Positions 17,272 through 26,006 of a stretch of 64,000 bases of DNA are shown piece by piece. The notes below the pieces were generated by a model. That model searched no databases, had not been told where the DNA came from, and saw nothing but the letters and a program-made list of their open reading frames with translations. Each line of letters opens with the position of its first letter. The stretch's first letter is position 1. The DNA comes from Demequina flava (lineage in GTDB: Bacteria; Actinomycetota; Actinomycetes; Actinomycetales; Demequinaceae): positions 1,714,838-1,778,837 of the forward strand of contig NZ_BBRA01000001.1 of assembly GCF_000975035.1 (NCBI RefSeq), given 5' to 3'. Position numbers and translations under genes: made by a program.

Positions 17272-17861
17272 CGATTCGTCACGCGACTGCAGATGACCGT
17301 GACGCAATTGCGCGGATCTGCCTGCTGACAGGCGCCGCAGGTTCCGACGCCACTGGCGTCTATGGGGACGATGCCGCACTTGCCGATGTCTATGCGCTCC
17401 CGTATCTCGATGGTCCGGGCGGCTTCGCCTTGGTGTGGGACGAGGGCGCCGGAGCGGTGGGTTACTGCCTGGGGACGTCGGATACGGACGCGTTCCAGGA
17501 ATGGTTTAGTGCGACCTGGTGGCCCAGCGTCGCCGACTCCCACCCGCTGCGCACCGAAGCCGACGAGACGTTGCTGCGCGCAGCGACTGATGCCGAGCGC
17601 ATGACGACGCCGCTGACGGAGGACTATCCCGCTCACCTTCACATTGACCTGCTGCCCCAGGCGCAAGGCCGCGGGGCCGGTCGCCAACTGATCGAGGCCG
17701 CGGTAGAGCTCCTGCGTGACCGCGGCAGCGCGGGCGTGCACCTGGGGGTCGACCCCGCGAACGAAGGCGCGCTGGCGTTCTATCCGCGTGTGGGCTTCTC
17801 CGCGGTTCCCGATGCCCCGGGTGTGATGTTCGCACGGGCCATCCCAGCATCGGCCGGCTAA
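17268..17861 (+). CDS. GNAT-fold acetyltransferase-like protein
   Basis: A 197-aa GCN5-related protein. The acetyl-CoA motif A appears as LLPQAQGRGAGRQLIEAA, followed by GVHLGVDPANEGALAFYPRVGF. The N-terminal half (YALPYLDGPGGFALVWDE, VGYCLGTSDTDAFQEWF, WWP) resembles the acetyltransferase-like domain fused to O-GlcNAcase in other organisms and to stand-alone bacterial homologues. GTG 17268 overlaps the ThuA stop codon. Pairing with ThuA suggests a role in modified-sugar metabolism; this is inference. The last codons contain an exact 10-mer copy (17846-17855). Confidence 0.85.
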   Translation: MTIRHATADDRDAIARICLLTGAAGSDATGVYGDDAALADVYALPYLDGPGGFALVWDEGAGAVGYCLGTSDTDAFQEWFSATWWPSVADSHPLRTEADETLLRAATDAERMTTPLTEDYPAHLHIDLLPQAQGRGAGRQLIEAAVELLRDRGSAGVHLGVDPANEGALAFYPRVGFSAVPDAPGVMFARAIPASAG

Positions 17862-17983
17862 AGAGGTCTTCACTGTCAGCGGATACGTCCGCCAATGTCA
17901 GCCCTGGGTATTAGTGTGAAACGGTCGGGCGGCCAAAGCGGCCCGCGTGCGCCGTGAGGCGCCCCAGAGGTGTGAGGAGACCC

Positions 17984-19768
17984 ATGACCGCGTTGGCGGA
18001 TCACGAGCAAAGCACGGCCCGCGAGCCCCGCGAAGGAACGCTGTGGGGGCTTCTCGTCGCATCGATGAAGCCGTACTGGCAGCCGCTGCTCGGCGTCGTG
18101 TTGTTTCAGCTGGGCTCGTCCATAGCGAACCTCTACCTGCCGAGCCTGAACGCCGACATCATCGATAACGGCGTCGCCACGGGGGACATCGATCACATCT
18201 GGAGTGTGGGCGGCATCATGCTGCTGCTGTCCTTTGTACAGATCGCTTGCGCCATCGCTGCCGTGTACTTCGGTGCGAAGGTTGCCATGGCCGTGGGCCG
18301 TGACCTGCGTGGGCAGATCTTCGCGCGAGTAGGAACGTACTCCGAGGCCGAGGTGCAGCGCTTTGGTGCCCCCAGCCTGATCACCCGCTCCACGAACGAC
18401 GTGCAGCAGGTGCAAATGCTCGTGCTGATGAGTTGCACGCTGCTCGTGACAGCACCATTCATGGCCATTGGTGGCGTCTTCATGGCGCTGCACCAAGACG
18501 TGGCGCTCGCGGGAATTCTCGCGATCGCAATCCCCGTCCTGCTCATCGCGGTGATCCTCATCATTTGGCGCATGGTGCCGCACTTCCAGCGCATGCAGAA
18601 GCGCATCGACGTCATCAACCGGGTCATGCGCGAACAGCTCACGGGTATTCGGGTGGTGCGTGCCTTTGTGCGCGAGCCGCAGGAGCGCGACCGCTTTGCC
18701 GATGCCAACGCCGCGGTAACCGAGTCCGCCTACAAGGCCGGGCGCCTGATGGCCGCCATGTTCCCGATCGTCATGCTCGTGATGAACATCTCGTCGGTAG
18801 CCGTGCTGTGGTTTGGCGCCGAGCGCGTGGAGAACGGTCAGATGGAGGTTGGTGCGCTGACCGCATTCCTGACCTACATCATTCAGATTCTCATGGCCGT
18901 GATGATGGCGACGTTCCTGTTCGTCCTGGTACCGCGCGCGGCGGTGTCCGCAGACCGCATCAGCGAGGTGCTCGATACGGAGACGTCCGTGCACGAGTCG
19001 GAGGAGCCAGCGAGCACGCGCGTCACTGCAGGCACGGTCGAGTTCGACGATGTGAGCTTCGCTTATCCGGGCGCCGAGGAGCCCGTGCTCAAGCACATTT
19101 CCTTCACTGCCACGCCAGGCACCACGACCGCGATCATTGGCTCGACAGGCGCGGGCAAGTCCACGCTGGTGGGGCTGGTACCGCGGTTGTATGACGCGAC
19201 GAGCGGCGCCGTAAAGGTCGATGGCGTCGATGTGCGTGAGACCGCAATGGAGCCGCTGTGGGCGCGCATGGGCTTGGTGCCGCAGCGTCCCTATCTGTTC
19301 TCAGGGACCGTGGCCTCGAACCTGCGCTACGGCGCCGAGGACGCGACCGAGGAAGAGCTGTGGGAAGCGCTTCGCGTGGCACAAGGTGACGACTTCGTCG
19401 CGGCTATGCCGGACGGCCTCGACAGCCCTATCGCACAAGGCGGAACCACCGTCTCTGGTGGTCAGCGCCAACGCCTGTCGATCGCTCGCGCGCTGGTGCG
19501 CAAGCCGCAGGTGCTCCTGTTCGACGACTCCTTCAGCGCGCTCGACACGGCTACCGATGCGCGTCTGCGCGCGGCGCTCGGCGAGGCTGCAACTGATGCG
19601 ACGGTGATCGTGGTCGCCCAACGTGTCTCAAGCATTGTGGAGGCAGACCAAATCCTCGTGCTCGAGGACGGCGAGATCATCGCTCGCGGAACGCACGACG
19701 AGCTCCTGAAGACGTCGGAGACGTACCAAGAGATTGTCAGTACCCAGCTACGGGTGGAGGAGGCGTGA
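17984..19768 (+). CDS. Heterodimeric ABC exporter, subunit with degenerate Walker B
   Basis: Type IV ABC exporter half-transporter of 594 aa: six membrane segments (about residues 20-320), then an ATPase with Walker A GSTGAGKST, signature VSGGQRQR, and Walker B VLLFDDS. The usual catalytic Glu after Walker B is Asp here, so its own Walker site is the non-canonical one. ATG 17984 follows GAGGAG. It overlaps the partner at 19768 by one base. Family precedents are TmrA- and BmrC-type multidrug or peptide/lipid exporters; the substrate is unknown. Confidence 0.93.
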   Translation: MTALADHEQSTAREPREGTLWGLLVASMKPYWQPLLGVVLFQLGSSIANLYLPSLNADIIDNGVATGDIDHIWSVGGIMLLLSFVQIACAIAAVYFGAKVAMAVGRDLRGQIFARVGTYSEAEVQRFGAPSLITRSTNDVQQVQMLVLMSCTLLVTAPFMAIGGVFMALHQDVALAGILAIAIPVLLIAVILIIWRMVPHFQRMQKRIDVINRVMREQLTGIRVVRAFVREPQERDRFADANAAVTESAYKAGRLMAAMFPIVMLVMNISSVAVLWFGAERVENGQMEVGALTAFLTYIIQILMAVMMATFLFVLVPRAAVSADRISEVLDTETSVHESEEPASTRVTAGTVEFDDVSFAYPGAEEPVLKHISFTATPGTTTAIIGSTGAGKSTLVGLVPRLYDATSGAVKVDGVDVRETAMEPLWARMGLVPQRPYLFSGTVASNLRYGAEDATEEELWEALRVAQGDDFVAAMPDGLDSPIAQGGTTVSGGQRQRLSIARALVRKPQVLLFDDSFSALDTATDARLRAALGEAATDATVIVVAQRVSSIVEADQILVLEDGEIIARGTHDELLKTSETYQEIVSTQLRVEEA

Positions 19769-21768
19769 TGAGCGAGCAGAAGACGTCCTCGACCGCCACC
19801 GCGCCACGGCCTCGCCCCGGCGGCGGTCCGGGCCACGGCCCCGCGGCTGCCATGCCTGCAGAGAAGGCGATGAACTTTGGGCCATCGCTCAAGCGGCTCT
19901 TCGGCCAGCTTGCCCCGGACCGGTGGTGGGTCTACCTCGTCATCGCGCTAGGAGCCGCGTCGGTCGCGCTGTCGGTCATCGGCCCCAAGATTCTCGGAAA
20001 CGCCACGACCGTCATCTTCGAAGGGTTCGTGACCGGAACAGGAATCGACTTCGGGGAGCTCCACCGCACCTTGTGGATGGTCGTCGTCATCTACGTCTTC
20101 TCAGGCATCCTTGCGCTCGCGCAAGGCTGGATCCTCAACGCTGTGACGCAGCGCACGGTCTACCGTCTCCGCCAGCGAGTGGAAGAGAAGGTGCACCGCT
20201 TGCCGCTCAGCTACTTCGACCGGCACACACGCGGCGAACTGCTCAGCCGCGTCACCAACGACATCGATAACGTCTCGCAGACCCTTCAGCAGACGCTGAG
20301 CCAGCTCTTCACCTCCGTGCTCACGGTGATCGGTGTGCTGGTGATGATGGTGTGGATCTCGCCGCTGCTCGCGTTGATCGCGGTGGTGTCGATTCCGCTC
20401 ACGCTCCTGATCGTCGCGCAGGTCGCCAAGCGGTCCCAGGTGAAGTTCGTGGCGCAGTGGAAGCACACGGGCGAACTCAACGGCCAGATCGAAGAGACCT
20501 ACACCGGCCACTCACTGGTCAAGGTGTTTGGTCGTCAGGCCAAGACTCAAAGCGAGTTCGACGCCAAGAACGAGGAGCTCTACCAAGCGAGCTTTGGCGC
20601 ACAATTCATCTCCGGCATCATCATGCCCGCGGCGATGTTCGTGGGAAACCTGGTCTACGTCGCGGTCGCGGTCGTCGGTGGGGTCATGGTCGCCGGGGGG
20701 TCGCTCCCCATCGGAGATGTGCAGGCCTTCATCCAGTACTCGCGTCAGTTCCAGCAGCCGCTGAGCCAGTTGGGCTCAATGTTCAACCTGCTGCAGTCGG
20801 GAGTCGCAAGCGCGGAACGCGTCTTCGAGTTCGTCGACGCGGACGACCAGAGCGAGGACCACGAGCCAGCGGAGACTCCCGAGCACTTCCAGGGCCGGCT
20901 TCAGTTTGAGGACGTGCGCTTCTCCTATGAGGAAGACAAGCCGCTCATCACGGGGTTGTCGCTCACGGCGGAGCCCGGCAAGACTGTCGCGATCGTTGGC
21001 CCTACCGGTGCGGGCAAGACCACGTTGGTCAACCTCATCATGCGCTTCTATGAACTCGATGGCGGTCGCATCACCCTCGACGGAACCAACATTGCGCACA
21101 TGACGCGTGACGATCTGCGCTCGCGCACCGGCATGGTGCTCCAGGACGCGTGGCTGTTCGGCGGGACCATCCGCGACAACATCGCCTACGGCCGTCCCGA
21201 CGCGACCGAAGAGGAGATCCTCGACGCAGCGCGGGCCGCCTACGTTGACCGCTTTGTGCACTCGCTGCCAGACGGCTACGACACGGTCATTGATGACGAC
21301 GCCACGAACGTCTCGGTAGGTGAGCGACAGCTGATCACCATTGCGCGCGCCTTCGTCGCCCGTCCCAGTGTCCTCATCCTCGACGAGGCTACGAGTTCTG
21401 TCGACACCCGTACAGAGCTGCTTGTCCAGCACGCGATGGAGGACCTTCGCAAGGACCGCACCAGCTTTGTGATTGCGCACCGACTGTCCACGATTCGTGA
21501 CGCCGACCTGATCCTGGTGATGGAACACGGAGACATCGTCGAGCAGGGCACTCACGAACAACTGGTCGCCGCCAAGGGTGCGTACGCGCACCTGTACGAG
21601 GCGCAGTTCGCGGCCCCGATCGACGAGGTCGAGGAACCGCCAGCTTCAACGGGTGCCGTGCCCGCAATGACGGCCGATGCCGCAATGGGCGGTGTGGGCG
21701 CAATGCCGATGGAGGGCACTACCGAGAGCGAAGACGAGCCACCGTTCGAAGGGGAGCCGCGCAGCTGA
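19768..21768 (+). CDS. Heterodimeric ABC exporter, subunit with catalytic Glu
   Basis: Partner half-transporter of 666 aa. A Pro/Gly-rich N-terminal tail (about 30 aa) precedes six membrane segments and an ATPase with Walker A GPTGAGKTT and Walker B VLILDEATSSVD, retaining the catalytic Glu. Its signature is VSVGERQ rather than LSGGQ. Combined with the partner, one composite ATP site is canonical and one degenerate, as in TmrAB. The C-terminal 50 residues are acidic and Met/Ala-rich. ATG 19768 overlaps the upstream stop (TGATG) behind GGAGGAG. Confidence 0.93.
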   Translation: MSEQKTSSTATAPRPRPGGGPGHGPAAAMPAEKAMNFGPSLKRLFGQLAPDRWWVYLVIALGAASVALSVIGPKILGNATTVIFEGFVTGTGIDFGELHRTLWMVVVIYVFSGILALAQGWILNAVTQRTVYRLRQRVEEKVHRLPLSYFDRHTRGELLSRVTNDIDNVSQTLQQTLSQLFTSVLTVIGVLVMMVWISPLLALIAVVSIPLTLLIVAQVAKRSQVKFVAQWKHTGELNGQIEETYTGHSLVKVFGRQAKTQSEFDAKNEELYQASFGAQFISGIIMPAAMFVGNLVYVAVAVVGGVMVAGGSLPIGDVQAFIQYSRQFQQPLSQLGSMFNLLQSGVASAERVFEFVDADDQSEDHEPAETPEHFQGRLQFEDVRFSYEEDKPLITGLSLTAEPGKTVAIVGPTGAGKTTLVNLIMRFYELDGGRITLDGTNIAHMTRDDLRSRTGMVLQDAWLFGGTIRDNIAYGRPDATEEEILDAARAAYVDRFVHSLPDGYDTVIDDDATNVSVGERQLITIARAFVARPSVLILDEATSSVDTRTELLVQHAMEDLRKDRTSFVIAHRLSTIRDADLILVMEHGDIVEQGTHEQLVAAKGAYAHLYEAQFAAPIDEVEEPPASTGAVPAMTADAAMGGVGAMPMEGTTESEDEPPFEGEPRS

Positions 21769-21895
21769 CGAGTCCGTAGACAACGGGGTCGGGCGTGGAT
21801 TGCGCCTTCTTGCTCGACCCGGGGCTCAAGGACGCTTCAATGGATCCTCTTGCGAAGCTTGGGAAGCTTCCGACTCGTAGCCCGTCGTAGACGCG

Positions 21896-21938
21896 ACGAA
21901 GGCCCCCGATCCAAGGACAAGAGAGCGGGGGCCTTCGT
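21896..21938. terminator. Bidirectional terminator
   Basis: ACGAAGGCCCCCG (21896-21908) pairs perfectly with CGGGGGCCTTCGT (21926-21938) over a 17-base loop, between the convergent ABC exporter and sugar permease genes. Confidence 0.8.
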
Positions 21939-21953
21939 ACGCTGGTTGCCGGG

Positions 21954-23003
21954 CTACGGCGAACTAGATGAGCCCTCGCGGTTCGCGAAGCGCTGCTGGA
22001 GCATCACGGCGACCACGATGATGACGCCCTTGGCCACGAGCTGGACCGACGTCGACAGGTTGTTCTGCGTGAAGACGTTGGTGAGGGTAGCGAACAGCAG
22101 CACACCGAGCACGGTGCCGCCGATCGTTCCGCGTCCACCGATCAGCAGGGTTCCACCGACCACGACCGCGGCGATCGCATCCAGCTCGTAGAGCAGGCCG
22201 TGCGTCGACGTTCCGGCAGTGGTGCGCGACAGCATCATCGTGGCGGCGATTCCGGCACACGCACCCGCGATCATGTACAGGTACACGGTGTGGCGACGGA
22301 CGTTCACACCGGCGAGACGAGCAGCCGTGGCGTTTCCACCGATGGCAACCGTGCGGCGACCGAAGGTGGTGCGGTTCAGCAGGAACCAGCCGGCCAGCGC
22401 TACGAGGACAAAGATCCACACGACCCACGAAACCCCGAGGAAGTCGCTGCGGAAGAAGTCCAAGAAGCCGTCGTTGGTGACGATCTGCGTCTGGCGCTGG
22501 GAGATGAGCTCTGCGAGTCCGCGGGCTGCCACCAGCATCGCCAGGGTGGCCATGAAGGCCACCACCTTGCCGTACGCGATGATGAAGCCGTTGGTCAGCC
22601 CCGCCAGGACACCGACGGCGATGGCCACAAACACCATCAACGGCCAGAATCCCTCTGCTGCGGTTTGGATAGCACCGACCGAGGCAACAACCGAGGACAG
22701 GCCCAGAACCGAACCGACGGACAGGTCGATGCCGCCGGCCGTGATGACGAAGGTGACACCAATCGACAGCACGCCGATGATCGACGCGAGGCGCGCGATC
22801 ACCAGGAAGTTGTCGTAGTTCATGAAGTTCTCGCCCGCAGTGGCGGCACCGATGACGATAAGAACCGCAAGGGCGATGATCAGGCCGATGTTGCGGCCGG
22901 CTGAAGAGTGCAGCATCCGCTTCATTGTGCTCTGCTGGGCTCCATCGCCCGTGGGTTGCTCAGCGGTCACCGGGGACGCTGGGGTGGTGGTCTGCTCGCT
23001 CAC
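21954..23003 (-). CDS. Ribose-type sugar ABC transporter permease
   Basis: RbsC-family permease of 349 aa with eight to ten membrane segments. Diagnostic blocks are TAGGIDLSVGSVLGLSS, TFGRRTVAIGGNATAARLAGVNV and GRGTIGGTVLGVLLF. The N-terminal 30 residues are hydrophilic. GTG 23003 overlaps the ATPase stop (GTGA). With the ATPase at 23000 and the divergent binding protein at 24839 it forms a complete monosaccharide-type importer. Confidence 0.93.
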   Translation of the reverse strand: MSEQTTTPASPVTAEQPTGDGAQQSTMKRMLHSSAGRNIGLIIALAVLIVIGAATAGENFMNYDNFLVIARLASIIGVLSIGVTFVITAGGIDLSVGSVLGLSSVVASVGAIQTAAEGFWPLMVFVAIAVGVLAGLTNGFIIAYGKVVAFMATLAMLVAARGLAELISQRQTQIVTNDGFLDFFRSDFLGVSWVVWIFVLVALAGWFLLNRTTFGRRTVAIGGNATAARLAGVNVRRHTVYLYMIAGACAGIAATMMLSRTTAGTSTHGLLYELDAIAAVVVGGTLLIGGRGTIGGTVLGVLLFATLTNVFTQNNLSTSVQLVAKGVIIVVAVMLQQRFANREGSSSSP

Positions 23004-24520
23004 GCGGCACTTCCCTTCATGACGAGGTCGAGCACACCGTGCTCGTCGATCTCGGAGGTGGGTCTTTCATCAAGGACACGGCCATCGGCCAAAACAAGAA
23101 CGCGGTCAGCAAGGCCGAGCACCTCGTCGATCTCCGAGGAGACGACAAGAATTGCGGTGCCGGCTTCAGCCAACTTGCGAATGAGTGCGTAAATCTCGAC
23201 GCGGGCGCCCACGTCCACACCGCGGGTGGGCTCGTCGAGCAGCAATACGTTGGTGCCGTGGATGAGCCAGCGCGCCAGCATGATCTTCTGCTGATTACCG
23301 CCTGACAGCGTGCGGGTGATGCGGTTGGGCTCTGCGGGACGCAGTTCCAGGTCGATCATCTGCTGCGCAGTGGCCTCACGCTCGGCGGCTTCATCGAGGA
23401 GGGGGCCCTTGGCGAAACGCGCGAACGTCGACAGGGTGGCGTTGCGATAGATCGGCTCTTCGAGGAGCAGCCCTTGGCTCTTGCGCTCTTCAGGCGCCAG
23501 ACCCATGTCTGCGTTGACGGCTTGCTTCACGGAGCCGGGGCGCAAGACGGCACCGTTAACGCGCACCTTGCCATGCGTTGACTTGCGGTGACCCGCGATC
23601 GTTTCCATGATCTCGGAGCGTCCGGAGCCGACGAGGCCGGCGATGCCGACCACCTCGCCTGCACGGATGTTGAGCGAGACGTCTGAAAACTTGCCCGCCA
23701 GCGCGAGGTCTTCGACCTCGAGCACCACGGGAGCGTCGGCTGCGATGCCCGGACGCTCGGGGAACACGTTCTCTACGTCACGGCCGGTCATCAGGGAGAT
23801 GAGTTCGCGCGTGGGCGTCTCGGACACTGCGAGGTTCGATGCGACCGACTTGCCGTCCTTGAGCACGGTGATGCGGTCGCCGATGCGTTCGATCTCCTCG
23901 AGGCGGTGCGAGATGTAGATGACTGCGATGCCCTGCCGAGTGAGTTCCTCAACCACGCGGAAGAGGTTGTCGACCTCTTCGGTATCCAGCACGGCTGACG
24001 GCTCATCCATAATCATCAGCTGAATGTCGTGCGACAGCGCGCGGGCCATCGACACAATCTGCTGATTGGCGGGGGAGAGGGTTCCCACCTCGCGGGTGGG
24101 TGACAGCTGGGGGTGACCCAGCCTCTCCATCAACGCGCGCGTGGTCTTGTTCGCCTCGCGTCGGTTGAGGATGCCGCCCGTCGCCTTCTCGTGGCCGAGG
24201 AAGATGTTCTCCGCGATCGACAGGCCGTCGACAACGTCGAGCTCCTGATACATCGTGGCGATGCCCAACTCGAGCGCTGCAACGGGATTGTCAATAGTGA
24301 CCTTCTTGCCATTCCAACGAATATCGCCTTCGTCGGGCTGATGTGCCCCTGAGAGGGTCTTAATAAGAGTGGACTTGCCAGCACCGTTCTGCCCTAGAAC
24401 GCAGTGCACCTCCCCCGGGCGTACGTCGAGAGTGACACCCTGCAGCGCACGGGTGCTTCCAAATGTCTTGATGAGGCCCCGGACCTCTAGAAGTGACTCG
24501 GGGTGGTCGTCTTTGATCAC
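23000..24520 (-). CDS. Ribose-type sugar ABC transporter ATPase (double domain)
   Basis: RbsA/MglA-type protein of 506 aa with two ATPase domains. Domain 1 has Walker A GQNGAGKST and signature LSPANQQ; domain 2 has the degenerate Walker A GLVGSGRSE usual in this family, signature LSGGNQQK and Walker B VLLLDEPTRGVD. GTG 24520 was chosen over an upstream in-frame start because a -10 box, TATGTT, lies exactly 12 bases before it and the family begins just there (SLLEVRGLIKTFG). It couples ATP hydrolysis to sugar import. Confidence 0.94.
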   Translation of the reverse strand: MIKDDHPESLLEVRGLIKTFGSTRALQGVTLDVRPGEVHCVLGQNGAGKSTLIKTLSGAHQPDEGDIRWNGKKVTIDNPVAALELGIATMYQELDVVDGLSIAENIFLGHEKATGGILNRREANKTTRALMERLGHPQLSPTREVGTLSPANQQIVSMARALSHDIQLMIMDEPSAVLDTEEVDNLFRVVEELTRQGIAVIYISHRLEEIERIGDRITVLKDGKSVASNLAVSETPTRELISLMTGRDVENVFPERPGIAADAPVVLEVEDLALAGKFSDVSLNIRAGEVVGIAGLVGSGRSEIMETIAGHRKSTHGKVRVNGAVLRPGSVKQAVNADMGLAPEERKSQGLLLEEPIYRNATLSTFARFAKGPLLDEAAEREATAQQMIDLELRPAEPNRITRTLSGGNQQKIMLARWLIHGTNVLLLDEPTRGVDVGARVEIYALIRKLAEAGTAILVVSSEIDEVLGLADRVLVLADGRVLDERPTSEIDEHGVLDLVMKGSAA

Positions 24521-24526
24521 GTAGCG

Positions 24527-24532
24527 AACATA
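24527..24532 (-). promoter_or_regulatory. -10 box for leaderless sugar ATPase gene
   Basis: On the minus strand TATGTT begins at 24532, 12 bases before GTG 24520; no ribosome site is present. Confidence 0.5.
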
Positions 24533-24838
24533 ACACGTCCCCCATATGTCGCCGCAAGGCGTATCTGAGTGAATCTGAGAGTCGCGAGGCACGTAGGGGA
24601 GCCCGTGAAATAAGGGTTTACCTCCCCGTTTGCGCCCCGTTCCCAGGCCGGACCAGTATCGGCCGTTGCCAAACTGTTATGACGATTAACGAACAAAAGT
24701 TGCCCGAGAGTTGCGGAATGGTGTTAGCGTGACGCTTGTCAGTGTGGACATCACGAGACCCTGTGAGAGCGATCTTCGGGGCCCTGAGTGAGCCGCATCG
24801 CTGGCAAAGACGACAGTGATCCACATCAGGAGGAAGCC

Positions 24839-25921
24839 ATGAACGCACCCCGCTCCACACGCAGGAGGATGCTCGCAGCTGGTACGGCGGCCATCGCCAC
24901 CGTAGCCCTGCTCACCGCCTGCAGCTCCGACAGCGACGACAGCTCGGAGGAGAGCACCGACAGCACCACCACCGAGGCCATGGAAGACGACACCGACTCG
25001 GGAGACTCCGGCGCCGTCGAGTCCGGCGAGACCGTTGTCATCGGCTTCTCGGGCCCCGCAGCCGACCACGGCTGGTTGGGTGCCATTAACTCGGCCGCTA
25101 TCGCAGAGGCTGAGTCCTACGACGACGTCGACCTGCGCGTTGCTGAGGGAACCAACGACGCTGCACTGCAGATCAGCCAGGTGGAGACGTTCGTCAACGA
25201 CGGCGTCGACGTCATCGTGCTGCTGCCTACCGATGGTGCCGCACTGACCGAGGCTGCTCTTGGCGCCATGGAGGCGGGCGTGCCCGTCATCAACGTGGAC
25301 CGCGAGTTCTCCTCGACCGACGCAGCCCGCGTCACCGTCCTGGGCGACAACTACGGCATGGGCGTGTCCGCCGGTCGTTACATCTGCGAGAACGTCGACG
25401 ACCCGTCGTCGGCCATCGTTGGTGAGATCGCCGGTATCGACTCGCTCCCGCTCACGCAGGACCGTACCGAGGGCTTCAACCACGCGCTCGAAGAGTGCGG
25501 CATCACCGTTGCAGCTCGCGTCGCCGCGGACTTCACCATTGCAGGTGGCCAGGAAGTGACGGCCCAGCTGCTGTCGGCGAACCCCGAGTTCGACGCCATC
25601 TGGAACCACGATGACGACCAGGGCATTGGCGTCCTGGCAGCCATCGATGAGGCTGGCCGCGACGAGTTCTTCATGGTTGGCGGCGCTGGTTCGCTGAACG
25701 CTATGGAGGACATCCAGGCAGGTGACACCGTCCTCCAGGCGACCGTCATTTACCCCTCGACCCAGGCTGCGGACGGCATCTCGCTCGCCCGCCTGCTCGC
25801 ACAGGGTGGCGACATGGAGAGCCTCGTTTCGCCCGGAATCCCCACCCGCGTGGTGCTGGACGCTCCGGTCGTGACGGCTGACAACGTCGACCAGTACATC
25901 GAGTACGGCTTCGAGTCCTAA
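24839..25921 (+). CDS. Ribose-type sugar-binding lipoprotein
   Basis: Periplasmic-binding-protein-like (family 4/RbsB) lipoprotein of 360 aa. The signal peptide ends in lipobox LLTAC, followed by an acidic Ser/Asp/Thr linker of about 40 residues and the fold starting at VIGFSGPAADHGWLGAIN. VNVDREF and WNHDDDQGIG are typical sugar-pocket segments. ATG 24839 follows AGGAGGAAG. It is divergent from the ATPase/permease genes and leads the dehydrogenase/isomerase operon; a hairpin at 25930 probably reduces read-through so that the binding protein is made in excess. Confidence 0.92.
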   Translation: MNAPRSTRRRMLAAGTAAIATVALLTACSSDSDDSSEESTDSTTTEAMEDDTDSGDSGAVESGETVVIGFSGPAADHGWLGAINSAAIAEAESYDDVDLRVAEGTNDAALQISQVETFVNDGVDVIVLLPTDGAALTEAALGAMEAGVPVINVDREFSSTDAARVTVLGDNYGMGVSAGRYICENVDDPSSAIVGEIAGIDSLPLTQDRTEGFNHALEECGITVAARVAADFTIAGGQEVTAQLLSANPEFDAIWNHDDDQGIGVLAAIDEAGRDEFFMVGGAGSLNAMEDIQAGDTVLQATVIYPSTQAADGISLARLLAQGGDMESLVSPGIPTRVVLDAPVVTADNVDQYIEYGFES

Positions 25922-25929
25922 GAAGCGGT

Positions 25930-25964
25930 AAGGCCGGGGCGCGTGCAAGCGCGCCCCGGCCCTT
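25930..25964 (+). terminator. Attenuating hairpin after the binding-protein gene
   Basis: AAGGCCGGGGCGCG pairs with CGCGCCCCGGCCCTT with one bulge and a 6-base loop. It lies nine bases after the stop codon inside an apparent operon, the usual arrangement for binding-protein genes. Confidence 0.65.
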
Positions 25965-25975
25965 CCGGTAGCGAC

Positions 25976-25987
25976 AGATTCGAATCT
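25976..25987. promoter_or_regulatory. 12-bp perfect palindrome, operator candidate
   Basis: AGATTCGAATCT sits between the hairpin and the dehydrogenase gene. It is a perfect palindrome and unusually AT-rich for this genome, so it could bind a regulator such as the ROK protein at 28380. Confidence 0.3.
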
Positions 25988-26006
25988 CGACGAAAGAGTG
26001 CTCAGC

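Noticed and set aside
24676-24690. GTTA-N7-TAAC inverted repeat upstream of the sugar-binding lipoprotein gene as a ROK operator
   Set aside because: Only four paired bases on each side and no second copy; too weak to list as a site.
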